The translations under genes and the position numbers were made by a program. Under the pieces are notes generated by a model. That model made no database searches. It was not told where the DNA came from and saw only the letters and a program-made list of their open reading frames with translations. From an uncultured Pelagibacteraceae bacterium (GTDB lineage: Bacteria > Pseudomonadota > Alphaproteobacteria > Pelagibacterales > Pelagibacteraceae), in assembly GCA_902591045.1 (NCBI GenBank), contig CACIZC010000004.1, forward strand, positions 1 through 64,000: DNA of 64,000 bases, read 5' to 3'. How positions within the stretch are numbered: the stretch's first letter is position 1; every line of letters starts with the position of its first letter. Shown here in pieces: positions 34,557-44,005 of this stretch.

Positions 34557-37427
34557 ATGCTAAAAAACGCTCAGAAAGATTTTATCCAAAGGCATATAGG
34601 ACCTTCTAAAGAAGAACAGAAAATTATGCTTAAAGAATTGGGTTATAATAACTTAGAGGAGTTGATTGCCAAAACAGTCCCAAAAAAAATCCTTTCAAAG
34701 GAAGACCTAAGTATTGGTGATCCCAATTCAGAATATAAGGCCCTTAGAAAATTAAGAGACATCTCTCAGAAGAATAAAATTTATTCAAATTTTATAGGAA
34801 TGGGATATTACGGAAATTATACTCCTTATGTAATACTAAGAAATATTTTGGAAAATCCAGGATGGTATACTTCTTATACCCCGTATCAACCTGAAGTGGC
34901 TCAGGGAAGGCTCGAGATGCTGTTAAATTTTCAGCAAATGATAATTGATTTCACAGGAATGGATATTGCAAATGCATCTCTTTTAGATGAGGGTACAGCT
35001 GCAGCCGAAGCTATGGGTTTAAGTTATAGAATTTGTAAAAGTGACACAAAAAAAGTCTTTGTCTCGAAAAATTGTCACCCTCAAACCATTGATGTGATTA
35101 AAACAAGAGCTGAACCATTGGGCCTAAAAATAATAGTAGGAGACGAAGGAAAAGATATTAATGAGAATATTGTTTGTGGAATTATACAATACCCAGGAAC
35201 TTTGGGAGATATAAAGGATCCTAGCGAAGCTATTAGTAAAATACATAAACAGAATGGAAAAGCAGTATTGGTTTGCGATTTATTAGCCCTTGCTAAAATT
35301 AAAACACCTGCTGAATTAGGAGCCGACATAGCAGTAGGAAGTGCCCAACGTTTTGGAATTCCAATGGGTTACGGTGGGCCTCATGCCGCTTTCTTTGCCA
35401 CTAAAGACGAATACAAACGGTCAATGCCAGGAAGAATAGTTGGTGTTTCATTAGACAGACATGGCAACAAAGCTTACAGATTGGCTCTGCAAACAAGAGA
35501 ACAACATATAAGAAGAGATAAAGCCACAAGCAATATTTGTACTGCCCAGGCTTTGCTTGCAATAGTTTCAGCTGCCTACGCCGTATATCATGGTCCGAAA
35601 GGAATTAAAAAAATAGCAGACACTGTTTCACAATTGGCTAAAAATTTTGCGGATAAATTAAAACACTCTGGCTATGAACTTTATTCAAATTATTTTTTTG
35701 ATACTGTTACTGTAAAAACACTGGATAAAACAGATAAAATTTACAAAAATGCATTGCGTCAACACGTAAATATCAGAAAAGTAAATTCGGAAATGTTGGC
35801 AGTTTCTTTTGATGAGAGAAAAAATCTTTACAGAGCTAATCAGTTGTTAAAAATTTTTAACTGTTCAGAAACGATTAAGGAAACGACTAAGGAAATGACG
35901 AATAAAAGCTTATCTAATTTGCCAAAAACTTTATTAAGAACCTCAACCTATTTAGATCATCCAGTTTTTAATAGTTATCATTCCGAGACGGAAATGCTTA
36001 GATATTTAAAAAAACTAGAAGATTCTGATATTGCGCTGAATAGGTCAATGATAGCTTTAGGCTCATGTACAATGAAATTAAATTCAGTTTCCGAAATGAT
36101 GCCTGTAACTTGGAAAGAATTTTCATATCCACACCCATATTCTCCTATCGAACAGATGGATGGTTACAGAGAATTATTCACTGACTTAAAAAATTGGTTA
36201 AGAACAATAACGGGTTTTTCTGGAGTTTCTTTGCAGCCAAATGCCGGAGCTCAAGGAGAATTTGCCGGTTTAATGGTTATTAGAAAATTTCACGAAAAAA
36301 ATGGTCAAAAAAATAGAAATGTTTGCTTAATACCAAGTTCTGCACATGGAACTAATCCAGCTAGCGCACAAATGGCTGGCATGAAAGTTGTTGTTGTTAA
36401 TTGTGACTCATATGGAAATGTAGATTATGAAGATTTAAAGAAAAAGACAGAAGAATACTCAAATACTTTGTCTGCATTAATGGTAACTTACCCATCAACT
36501 CATGGAGTTTTTGAAGAAAAAATAACTGATATTTGTGATTTAATTCACAAACATGGTGGTCAAGTTTATATGGATGGGGCAAATTTAAATGCATTAGTTG
36601 GTATTGCAAAACCAGGAAATTTTGGACCTGATGTTTGTCATATTAATTTACACAAAACATTTTGCATACCTCATGGCGGAGGAGGACCAGGCATGGGTCC
36701 AATCGCATGTAAAAAACATTTGGAAGCCTATTTACCAAATCACCCTATAATAAGTGACTGTGGGCCAAAAACTGGAATAGGAGCAGTTTCAGCGGCCCCT
36801 TGGGGAAGCTCTAGTATTCTTTCCATATCCTGGATGTACATTAAAATGATGGGTTCCGAAGGTTTGAAACTTGCTAGTCAAAATGCAATTTTGAACGCTA
36901 ATTACATAGCAAATAAACTTAAAGATCATTTTCCAATTTTATATAAAGGGAAAAACGGAAATGTAGCTCACGAATGCATTATAGATATTAGAAAAATTAA
37001 AAGTGAAACAGGAATAACAGAAGAGGATATTGCAAAAAGGTTGATAGATTTTGGTTTTCACGCACCTACAATGTCTTGGCCCGTTCCAGGAACAATGATG
37101 ATAGAGCCAACCGAAAGCGAAAGCTTATCCGAAATTAATCGTTTTTGTGAAACCTTAATAAAAATTAAAGAAGAAATTAATAAAGTAAAGAAAGGAGAAT
37201 TTGATAAAACTGACAATCCTTTAAAGAATGCACCCCACACTCATGTGGAGCTTACCGCCAACGAATGGAAACATAAATATGATAGAGAAACCGCTGCATA
37301 CCCTTCTGCAATTTTAAAATCTTATAAGTACTGGCCCCCAGTTGCTAGAGTAGATAATGTTTATGGAGATAAAAATCTCGTCTGTTCTTGTCCTTCAATG
37401 GACGAATATAAAGAAACAGCAGCTTAA
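34557..37427 (+). CDS. gcvP: Glycine dehydrogenase (decarboxylating), P protein
   Basis: A 956-residue PLP enzyme, the full-length single-chain (homodimeric) form rather than the split GcvPA/GcvPB. The PLP lysine is K700 in NLHKTFCIPHGGGGPGMGP; other signatures are FIQRHIGPSKEEQ at the N-terminus, TPYQPEVAQGRLEMLLNFQ, LGSCTMKLN and MVTYPSTHGVFEE. It decarboxylates glycine and loads the aminomethyl group onto GcvH. Together with gcvT and gcvH it is controlled by the upstream riboswitch. Lpd (L protein) is not in the window. Confidence 0.97.
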   Translation: MLKNAQKDFIQRHIGPSKEEQKIMLKELGYNNLEELIAKTVPKKILSKEDLSIGDPNSEYKALRKLRDISQKNKIYSNFIGMGYYGNYTPYVILRNILENPGWYTSYTPYQPEVAQGRLEMLLNFQQMIIDFTGMDIANASLLDEGTAAAEAMGLSYRICKSDTKKVFVSKNCHPQTIDVIKTRAEPLGLKIIVGDEGKDINENIVCGIIQYPGTLGDIKDPSEAISKIHKQNGKAVLVCDLLALAKIKTPAELGADIAVGSAQRFGIPMGYGGPHAAFFATKDEYKRSMPGRIVGVSLDRHGNKAYRLALQTREQHIRRDKATSNICTAQALLAIVSAAYAVYHGPKGIKKIADTVSQLAKNFADKLKHSGYELYSNYFFDTVTVKTLDKTDKIYKNALRQHVNIRKVNSEMLAVSFDERKNLYRANQLLKIFNCSETIKETTKEMTNKSLSNLPKTLLRTSTYLDHPVFNSYHSETEMLRYLKKLEDSDIALNRSMIALGSCTMKLNSVSEMMPVTWKEFSYPHPYSPIEQMDGYRELFTDLKNWLRTITGFSGVSLQPNAGAQGEFAGLMVIRKFHEKNGQKNRNVCLIPSSAHGTNPASAQMAGMKVVVVNCDSYGNVDYEDLKKKTEEYSNTLSALMVTYPSTHGVFEEKITDICDLIHKHGGQVYMDGANLNALVGIAKPGNFGPDVCHINLHKTFCIPHGGGGPGMGPIACKKHLEAYLPNHPIISDCGPKTGIGAVSAAPWGSSSILSISWMYIKMMGSEGLKLASQNAILNANYIANKLKDHFPILYKGKNGNVAHECIIDIRKIKSETGITEEDIAKRLIDFGFHAPTMSWPVPGTMMIEPTESESLSEINRFCETLIKIKEEINKVKKGEFDKTDNPLKNAPHTHVELTANEWKHKYDRETAAYPSAILKSYKYWPPVARVDNVYGDKNLVCSCPSMDEYKETAA

Positions 37428-38719
37428 TGAGAATTGCAGTAATTGGTTCTGGAATTTCAGGTTTATCTGCAGCCTATCATTTGTCAAAAAAATATCATGT
37501 TGATTTATTCGAGAAAGACGATCATTTCGGAGGACACTCTTATACTTACGATATAAAGGAAACATCAACTAACACAAAAATTTCTGTTGATTTAGGTTTT
37601 ATAGTTTTTAATAAGTTAACTTATCCAAATTTAATAAACTTTTTTAAAACATTAAAAGTTCCATATGAAAAAAGCGACATGTCTTTTTCAGTTTCGGTAA
37701 AAAATTCAGAAATAGAATATGGAGGAAAAGGTTTTAATTCTCTATTTGCAAAAAAGAATAATTTATTTAATTTAAATTTCATAAAAATGATTTATGAGAT
37801 TATATCTTTTTACAAAACAGCTCCAATTTTGCTTAAAAAAAATTTAAAAAATTTAACATTGGGAAATTATTTAGATAATTCCAAGCTTTCAAAGTATTTT
37901 ATAAATTACCATATGATCCCAATGGTTGCTGCGATTTGGTCAATGCCATTTTCAAAAGCCAGAGATATACCATTAGAACTTTTTTTAAATTTTTTTAATA
38001 ATCATGGTTTGTTTAAACTCAAGAATAGACCTCAGTGGTATACCGTTACAAATAGAAGCAAAACATATGTTTCTAAAATTTTAGAAAAAATTAATGGAGA
38101 TTACTTAAAAAATTACAAAATTAAAAAAATTGTAAGAAGCGAACATAATGTTAGAATTTTCATTGAATCGTCAGAAGATTATCGAGATTATGACCATGTT
38201 GTATTATCGTGTCATGCCGATCAAAGTTTAAAACTTATTGAGAAACCAACTATTCAGGAAAAAGAAATCCTAAAAGAATTTACTTATATTTCTAACGTTG
38301 CATATTTGCACACAGACACTAACTTAATGCCAAATAAAAAACATGCATGGTCAAGCTGGAATTCTATATCCAAAGAAGATTTATCACAGACTTGTGTTAC
38401 TTACTGGCTTAATAAGCTTCAGAATTTAGAAACAAATGAAAATTATTTTTTAACTCTGAACCCAATTTGTGAAATCAAAAAAAATAGAATTATAAAAAAA
38501 ATTAATTTTACTCATCCTTATTTGAATATTAAAAGCTTTGAAATGCAAAAAAGATTAAACAGTTTGCAGGGTAAAAAAAGAACATGGTTTTCAGGGAGTT
38601 ATTTTGGTTATGGATTTCATGAAGATGGATTAAAATCTTCCCTGGAAATGCTAAAACAATTTGAAGGGAAAGATGGAGACTTGCATATACAAAGGTATAG
38701 TTACGCATCGAAGATTTAA
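37427..38719 (+). CDS. FAD-dependent amine-oxidase-like flavoprotein
   Basis: A 430-residue flavoprotein. Residues 1-30 give the FAD-binding motif VIGSGISGLSAAYHLSKKYHVDLFEKDDHFGGHSYTYD, including the GG doublet, and SSYFGYGFHEDGLKSSLE near the end is the C-terminal FAD-contact region of this subfamily. It belongs with the NAD/FAD-binding proteins that in many proteobacteria precede DUF1365 and cyclopropane-synthase-like genes. Related flavoproteins are linked to modification (desaturation) of methylated fatty acids in photosynthetic alphaproteobacteria; the role here is inferred from context. It overlaps gcvP by one base and the DUF1365 gene by 47 bp. Confidence 0.85.
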   Translation: MRIAVIGSGISGLSAAYHLSKKYHVDLFEKDDHFGGHSYTYDIKETSTNTKISVDLGFIVFNKLTYPNLINFFKTLKVPYEKSDMSFSVSVKNSEIEYGGKGFNSLFAKKNNLFNLNFIKMIYEIISFYKTAPILLKKNLKNLTLGNYLDNSKLSKYFINYHMIPMVAAIWSMPFSKARDIPLELFLNFFNNHGLFKLKNRPQWYTVTNRSKTYVSKILEKINGDYLKNYKIKKIVRSEHNVRIFIESSEDYRDYDHVVLSCHADQSLKLIEKPTIQEKEILKEFTYISNVAYLHTDTNLMPNKKHAWSSWNSISKEDLSQTCVTYWLNKLQNLETNENYFLTLNPICEIKKNRIIKKINFTHPYLNIKSFEMQKRLNSLQGKKRTWFSGSYFGYGFHEDGLKSSLEMLKQFEGKDGDLHIQRYSYASKI

Positions 38720-39434
38720 ACCAAAAAGGCATTTCTTTTCTTATAAAACCTTTTCTATTTTCTTTGATCTAGACGAACTAAAAGATTTAGAGAAAAATGT
38801 TTCAATATTCTCTCTCAATAAATTTAATTTATTTAGTTTTTATAACAAAGATCATGGCGATAGAGATGGAAGAGATTTAAAGGAATGGGTTAAAAATACT
38901 TTAAAAAAATTTAATATTAATTCTAAAATTTTAAAAATAAAACTTCTGTGTTTTCCTAGAATTTTTGGTTATGTGTTTAATCCGCTAAGTATTTTTTACT
39001 GCTACAATGAAAATACTGAGTTAAAAGCAATTCTTTATGAAGTCAAAAACACTTTTAACGAACAGCATACTTATGTTTTTCCAGTAGAAAAAGATTCTGA
39101 AATTATTACACAAAACTGTAATAAAAAATTTTATGTCTCACCATTTATTGAAATGGAAACACATTATAATTTCAGATTAGCTGAACCAAAAGAAACATTA
39201 AGAATATTTATTAAACAGACGGATTCAGACGGAATATTGCTTTCTGCTTGCCAGGTGGGAAGGAAAGAAGAGGTATCCACAAAACAATTAATAATTAACT
39301 TCCTCAAACATCCCATGATGACAATTAAAATTATTATGGCGATACATTTTGAAGCACTAAGATTATGGAAAAAAGGTGTTAAATTGGTAAAAAGAAATAG
39401 AAAAATGAAAAATAATTTTTCTTTAGAAAAATGA
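38673..39434 (+). CDS. DUF1365 family protein
   Basis: A 253-residue protein when started at the ATG 38673; the TTG at 38661 would add four residues and has no family support. The pattern CIYKGIVTHRRFKPKRHFFSYKTFSIFFDLDEL near the N-terminus and FCFPRIFGYVFNPLSIFYCY (LLCFPRIFGYVFNP), then VKNTFNEQHTYVFP, is the DUF1365 signature. Function is unknown but the family almost always sits between the flavoprotein and the Cfa-type gene, as here. It overlaps the flavoprotein gene by 47 bp and the methyltransferase gene by 4 bp. Confidence 0.87.
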   Translation: METCIYKGIVTHRRFKPKRHFFSYKTFSIFFDLDELKDLEKNVSIFSLNKFNLFSFYNKDHGDRDGRDLKEWVKNTLKKFNINSKILKIKLLCFPRIFGYVFNPLSIFYCYNENTELKAILYEVKNTFNEQHTYVFPVEKDSEIITQNCNKKFYVSPFIEMETHYNFRLAEPKETLRIFIKQTDSDGILLSACQVGRKEEVSTKQLIINFLKHPMMTIKIIMAIHFEALRLWKKGVKLVKRNRKMKNNFSLEK

Positions 39435-40618
39435 TTTTAAATCCTTATAAAATTTCAGAAAACTTTGTTCTAAAAAAACTTAGACTTATTAGCAATGGAA
39501 GTTTGTCTTTAAATAATTATGACGGAAAATTATATAATTTCGGAGATAAAAATAGCAATTTAAAGTCTCAGATAAAAATTTATGATTCAAAATTTTATTT
39601 TAATATAATTAGAGGAGGAAGCTCAGCTTTAGCAGAAAGCTATATAAAAAATGATTTTGAAACTTCAAATTTATCTTCTCTTATAGAGCTAACAGCAAAA
39701 AACATTAATCTTACACATGAGTTTTCTGGAGTTTTAAATATTTCAAGTGTAAAAAATATTTTTAGAAAACTTTTTTTTTCTAATACTAAAAAAAAAAGCG
39801 AGGAATACATTTCTAAACATTATGATTTAGGAAACGAATTTTTTTCTATATGGCTCGATAAAACTTTAACTTATTCTTGCGGAATATTTGAAAAACCTGA
39901 TCAAGAATTAGAAAACGCTCAAATAAATAAATACAATAAACTTATAAAACTTATAGAACCAAAATCAGGTGATAAAATTTTAGAAATAGGATGTGGCTGG
40001 GGAGGTTTTGCCGAACATCTTGCTAAAAATTATGATATTAAATTGGACTGTATTACTATTTCAAAAAAACAGTATGAATATACAAAAGAGAGAATGCATC
40101 GTCTTGGTTTAAACAACAAGGTTAATGTAAAATTTTTAGACTACAGAGATTTAAAAGATAAATATGACGCTATAGCCTCTATTGAAATGATAGAAGCTGT
40201 AGGAGAAAAACATTTAAATAAATATTTCTCTACAATAAAAAATAATCTGAAGCCTAATGGAGTAGGGGCAATCCAAGCAATTATAATTAAAGATGAACTA
40301 TTTAAAAGATATAGAAAGAATCAGGATTTTATCCAAAAATATATTTTTCCAGGAGGTTTTCTACCATCTTTACAATCGATACAAAATTATTCTAAAAGAA
40401 CAGGACTCGTAGTTAAAGGCTACAACTCTTATGGCAATCATTATTCTAAAACATTGAGTAGGTGGAGAAAAAATTTTACTGATTCTTGGAGTCAAATCTC
40501 AGATCAAGGTTTTGATAGTTCTTTTAAAAAAATATGGAACTTTTACTTTTCTTATTGTGAAGCTGGATTTAATTCTAAGAATATCGATTTAATTCAATTT
40601 TCTGTTAGAAATAAATAA
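39431..40618 (+). CDS. cfa: Cyclopropane-fatty-acyl-phospholipid synthase family methyltransferase
   Basis: A 395-residue SAM-dependent methyltransferase. The SAM-binding motif LEIGCGWGGFAEHLA sits near residue 185, preceded by KHYDLGNEFFSIWLDKTLTYSCGIF, and followed by ISKKQYEYTKERMHRLGL and IEMIEAVGEKHLNKYFSTI, all typical of Cfa. It adds a methylene or methyl group to unsaturated acyl chains of membrane phospholipids. In a block with a flavoprotein and DUF1365 the product may be a methylated or furan fatty acid rather than a cyclopropane ring (inference). The N-terminal 110 residues are diverged. Confidence 0.88.
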   Translation: MILNPYKISENFVLKKLRLISNGSLSLNNYDGKLYNFGDKNSNLKSQIKIYDSKFYFNIIRGGSSALAESYIKNDFETSNLSSLIELTAKNINLTHEFSGVLNISSVKNIFRKLFFSNTKKKSEEYISKHYDLGNEFFSIWLDKTLTYSCGIFEKPDQELENAQINKYNKLIKLIEPKSGDKILEIGCGWGGFAEHLAKNYDIKLDCITISKKQYEYTKERMHRLGLNNKVNVKFLDYRDLKDKYDAIASIEMIEAVGEKHLNKYFSTIKNNLKPNGVGAIQAIIIKDELFKRYRKNQDFIQKYIFPGGFLPSLQSIQNYSKRTGLVVKGYNSYGNHYSKTLSRWRKNFTDSWSQISDQGFDSSFKKIWNFYFSYCEAGFNSKNIDLIQFSVRNK

Positions 40619-40621
40619 AAT

Positions 40622-41146
40622 ATGAGATATATTTTAACTCTATTTATAACTTTTTTTTTAACAAACTGTGTAGCAGGTATGAAACCAGAGGACTTTAAAG
40701 ATCAAAAACCCAGGTTGATTGTTGAGGAATTTTTAAAAGGAAACGTTAAAGCTTATGGGATTTTACAAAATAGAAGCGGTAAAGTAACAAGACAATTCTC
40801 CGCAGATCTGAACGGGAAATGGGATGGGTCACAATTAATTTTAGATGAAAAATTTAATTGGTCAGACGGCGAAGTTCAGACACGTCAATGGAAAATTATT
40901 AAAAAGAATAATAATTATTACGAAGGTACAGCGGCAGACGTAATTGGAACGGCAAAAGGTTATTCATATGGTCCAGCATTTAAATTTGAATATGTTTTAT
41001 TAGTTCCTGTAAAGGGCAGAGAAATCAAAATTACTTTCGATGATTGGATATTCAAGCAGGATGATAGAGTCGCCATCAATAGAGCAAAAATGACAAAGTT
41101 TGGATTTAAAGTTGCTGAACTTACTGTTGTTTTTTTTAAAGACTAA
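40622..41146 (+). CDS. DUF3833 family lipoprotein
   Basis: A 174-residue protein with a lipoprotein signal: hydrophobic stretch followed by LTNC, placing the lipidated Cys at 16. The mature part KPRLIVEEFLKGNVKAYGILQNRSGKVTRQFSADLNGKWDG and later GTAKGYSYGPAFKFEYVLLVP with MTKFGFKVAELTVVFFK fits DUF3833, a beta-rich family that is commonly encoded next to Cfa-type genes. Likely anchored to a membrane leaflet facing the periplasm. It starts 3 bp after the methyltransferase gene and overlaps the convergent SDR gene by 4 bp. Confidence 0.85.
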   Translation: MRYILTLFITFFLTNCVAGMKPEDFKDQKPRLIVEEFLKGNVKAYGILQNRSGKVTRQFSADLNGKWDGSQLILDEKFNWSDGEVQTRQWKIIKKNNNYYEGTAADVIGTAKGYSYGPAFKFEYVLLVPVKGREIKITFDDWIFKQDDRVAINRAKMTKFGFKVAELTVVFFKD

Positions 41147-41895
41147 CGTTTCACTAATTTTTTTATTAAAAATAAATAAATTTTGTTAGGTAGAATTCTA
41201 AAAAATTTAAATATTGTAGTTAACTGTTTTGGAAAAGTTATCTCAAAAGCATTACTTTTTACTAAACCATTATACATTTTATCTGCAGCAAACTCTGGAG
41301 ATTTAATAAATGGCATTTGGAATTTATTTTTGTCAGTCATAGGAGTTTTAATAAACCCTGGAGATATTAAAGAAATTCTAACATTATGTTTTTTAAAATC
41401 AAAATATAAACTTTCCGCTAAATTAGATAAAGCTGCCTTTGAAGGGCCATAACCACTTGAGTTTGGAAGACCACGATATCCCGCTATAGATGAAACAATT
41501 GAGATATGACCATTTTTTATATTTTTAAAATATTCTTCAACAGCTTTAATGCAATTAACAACACCAAAAAAATTAACTTCCATAGTTTTTCTAATTTGTT
41601 CCTGACTTATTTCTTTTTCTAACTTAGGCTCGTACGTTCCAGCGCCAAAAATACACAAGTCTATATTTTTGAAGTCTTCTAATATTTTTTTAAAAACCTC
41701 ACTAACTTTTTTTTCATCGGTTACATCAAGAGGATAGTCAAAAATATTATTATCTTGAGCAATATTTTTTAACAACTCTGCTCTTCTAGCAGAAATTGCA
41801 ACCTTCCATCCTTCTTTGGAAAATTTCTCAGCAACCGCTTTGCCTATCCCAGTGCTTGCACCTGTAATCCAAATTTTTTTCTGGTTTTCTGACAT
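41143..41895 (-). CDS. Short-chain dehydrogenase/reductase
   Basis: A 250-residue SDR. The cofactor motif TGASTGIGKAVAEKF is at residues 12-26, the NNAG-like position reads FGAGTYEP, and the catalytic Ser plus YxxxK are in SSIAGYRGLPNSSGYGPSKAAL near 138-159. An extended C-terminus (FRILPNKIYLFLIKKLVKR) is basic and hydrophobic and may touch the membrane. SDRs of this type often accompany the Cfa/DUF1365/DUF3833 genes, although here the gene is on the opposite strand. Substrate unknown. It is divergent from tspO with a 21-bp gap. Confidence 0.87.
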   Translation of the reverse strand: MSENQKKIWITGASTGIGKAVAEKFSKEGWKVAISARRAELLKNIAQDNNIFDYPLDVTDEKKVSEVFKKILEDFKNIDLCIFGAGTYEPKLEKEISQEQIRKTMEVNFFGVVNCIKAVEEYFKNIKNGHISIVSSIAGYRGLPNSSGYGPSKAALSNLAESLYFDFKKHNVRISLISPGFIKTPMTDKNKFQMPFIKSPEFAADKMYNGLVKSNAFEITFPKQLTTIFKFFRILPNKIYLFLIKKLVKR

Positions 41896-41916
41896 GATAA
41901 ATTATATCTCATAATT

Positions 41917-42381
41917 ATGATGAATAATAAATATATATCTTTAGCATTAATACTTTTAGTCACATTCGTGGCATCTGGTATTGGAGGTTTTGTAACTTCT
42001 TCTTTCAAAGAACCTTGGTATTCACAAATTGTTTTGCCAACCTTTAATCCACCAAGTTGGGTATTTGGCCCTGTCTGGACTTTACTGTATATATTTATGT
42101 CGGTTGCTGCATGGATTGCCTGGAAAAAAATATCAGACAAAAAAATTTTACAAATATACTTTGTTCATTTATTTTTTAATTCTATATGGAGTGTAATATT
42201 TTTTGGATTTCATCAAATCTTCATTGCCTTAATTGATCTAGGGATAATATTAATTTTTATCATTTGGTTAATGAAAATTTATTACCAAGTTAGTAAAATA
42301 AGTTTTTTACTAATGACACCTTATTTGTTATGGTCTTCTTACGCTTTAATTCTTAATACAACTATTTTTTATTTAAATTGA
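41917..42381 (+). CDS. tspO: TspO/MBR family protein
   Basis: A 154-residue protein with five hydrophobic helices. Key family elements are WYSQIVLPTFNPPSWVFGPVWTLLYIFMSVAAWIAWK, in which the PxxxPPxWxFxPVWTxLY signature is complete, and a WSVIFFGFHQ motif later. TspO binds tetrapyrroles and in Rhodobacter modulates gene expression in response to oxygen and light. It lies among membrane-lipid and oxidative-stress genes here. The start has two adjacent ATG codons (41917 and 41920); the first is given. It overlaps the following oxidoreductase region closely. Confidence 0.92.
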   Translation: MMNNKYISLALILLVTFVASGIGGFVTSSFKEPWYSQIVLPTFNPPSWVFGPVWTLLYIFMSVAAWIAWKKISDKKILQIYFVHLFFNSIWSVIFFGFHQIFIALIDLGIILIFIIWLMKIYYQVSKISFLLMTPYLLWSSYALILNTTIFYLN

Positions 42382-42383
42382 TT

Positions 42384-43487
42384 ATGGATGATGTAGTTAT
42401 AATTGGTGGAGGAATAATAGGCGCAGCTTCAGCCTATTTTTTGTCAAAGGAAGGAAGAAAAGTTAAGGTCGTTGAGAGAGATCCTACCTATAAAAAAGCT
42501 TCATTTCCTTTGTCTCTTGGAGGTTTTAGGAGGCAGTTTTTTCAAAAGGAAAATATTTTACTAGGCAAATTTGCTAGAGAATTTATTTTTCAAATACCAG
42601 ATCTACTCAAAACCACGAAAAACCCCAAGCCTACGGCAAGTGTAGTTCCAAACGGATACTTATTCTTATTTGGTTCTAAACATGCTCCTGAGCAGTACGA
42701 AGCCTTAAAAAACCACAAAGCCTGTGAAGCTGGTACAAAAAATATTAAAGGAAGTGAATTAAAAAAAATATTTCCCTATGTTAATGATGAAGGAATTGAA
42801 ACTGTAACCTATACAGACAATGAAATGGAAGGTTGGATGGATCCACATATGTTTCATGCTGCTCTTAAAAATAAAGCTATGGAATTGGGTGCTGAGTTTA
42901 TAAAAGGAGAGATTAAAAATATATCAGAAGTAAAGGCAAAAATTATTATTTCAGCTGTAGGTTATTGTACTAATGAATTATTAAAGGATATACCGGTGTT
43001 TCCGCAAAAACACACAGTTTTCAGAGTTAGTTGCCCAAAACACATTCCAGAAATGCCTCTTACGTCCGATTTTACCACCGGAGTTTATTGGAGGCCTGAG
43101 GGAAAAGATTATATAGCAGGTTCTCCAATATCGAAATTTGATGCAAAAGATTTAGAACCAGAATGGAATGATTTTGAAGAATTGGTCTGGCCAGCTCTTG
43201 CTAAAAGAATTCCGATTTTTGAAAAATTAAAATTAACTGGTGGCTGGGCCGGGTATTACGATTGTAACAAACTAGACAATAATGCTGTTATAGGAAAACA
43301 CCCTAAATATGAAAATGTATATATAGCCTCAGGTTTTACCGGAAGAGGTTTAATGCAAGCCCCTGGTGTTGGCAGAGCTCTAACCGAATTAATTACTACA
43401 GGATCATACCAATCTATTGATTTAAGTGGTCTTGCTGTTGAAAGAGTGTTAGAAAACAAAAAAGTACCTGAACCATATGTGTTATGA
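42384..43487 (+). CDS. FAD-dependent oxidoreductase, DAO family
   Basis: A 367-residue flavoprotein starting at ATG 42384, 2 bp after the tspO stop; a TTG six bases upstream is possible but unneeded. The FAD motif VVIIGGGIIGAASAYFLSKEGRKVKVVERD is at 4-33, SFPLSLGGFRRQFF corresponds to the flavin-contact region, and the C-terminal GRGLMQAPGVGRALTELI is typical of glycine oxidase/sarcosine-dehydrogenase-like DAO proteins. These oxidise amino acids or N-methylated amines. Substrate not known. It overlaps the YIP1-like gene by 4 bp. Confidence 0.85.
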   Translation: MDDVVIIGGGIIGAASAYFLSKEGRKVKVVERDPTYKKASFPLSLGGFRRQFFQKENILLGKFAREFIFQIPDLLKTTKNPKPTASVVPNGYLFLFGSKHAPEQYEALKNHKACEAGTKNIKGSELKKIFPYVNDEGIETVTYTDNEMEGWMDPHMFHAALKNKAMELGAEFIKGEIKNISEVKAKIIISAVGYCTNELLKDIPVFPQKHTVFRVSCPKHIPEMPLTSDFTTGVYWRPEGKDYIAGSPISKFDAKDLEPEWNDFEELVWPALAKRIPIFEKLKLTGGWAGYYDCNKLDNNAVIGKHPKYENVYIASGFTGRGLMQAPGVGRALTELITTGSYQSIDLSGLAVERVLENKKVPEPYVL

Positions 43488-44005
43488 AAACTAAATCAAA
43501 TTTTTTTAATAGGATTTATCGTGCAATTAAAATTGATCCAGATTTGTACGAGGAGGTTGAACATGACAAAAGCGCAACAATGCAAGCGGCTGCAGTGGTT
43601 GTTTTATCAAGTTTAGCTGCAGGGGTGGGTGCAATCCACTTAGGAGTATCAAATTTTATTCTTGGACCAATATTATCTCTTGCTAGCTGGTATTTTTGGG
43701 CATTGATAATTTACTTAGTAGGAACCAAACTTTTTCCTGACAAAGATACAAAAAGTGATCACGGTGAACTTCTTAGAACTATAGGATTTTCAAGTGCACC
43801 TGGATTAATAAGAGTATTTGGCTTTACTCCTGAATTGATGACAGTAACATTTATTGGCTCATCATTCTGGATGCTTGCTTGTATGGTAGTAGCAGTAAAA
43901 CAAGCGCTCGAATACAAAAGTTTGTGGAAAGCTTTTGCAGTCGTTGTTGTAAGTTGGTTTGTTCAAGCAATTTTATTAGTTTTAATTTTACTTATATTTA
44001 GATAG
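43484..44005 (+). CDS. YIP1-like membrane protein
   Basis: A 173-residue protein with five hydrophobic segments beginning after a short soluble N-terminus (FFNRIYRAIKIDPDLYEEVEHDKSATMQAA). The D-x-x-x-Y/EE-V-E region followed by helices and the TIGFSSAPGLIRVFGF motif resembles the bacterial Yip1-domain proteins (PF04893-like). Function unknown. Its start overlaps the upstream oxidoreductase by 4 bp (ATGA); its 3' end overlaps a small convergent gene by 8 bp. Confidence 0.65.
   Translation: MKTKSNFFNRIYRAIKIDPDLYEEVEHDKSATMQAAAVVVLSSLAAGVGAIHLGVSNFILGPILSLASWYFWALIIYLVGTKLFPDKDTKSDHGELLRTIGFSSAPGLIRVFGFTPELMTVTFIGSSFWMLACMVVAVKQALEYKSLWKAFAVVVVSWFVQAILLVLILLIFR

Noticed and set aside
42384-43487. 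L-2-hydroxyglutarate oxidase (LhgO) as partner of the glutarate hydroxylase
   Set aside because: The flavoprotein is of the general DAO type, lies 34 kb away in another operon and lacks features I associate with LhgO.
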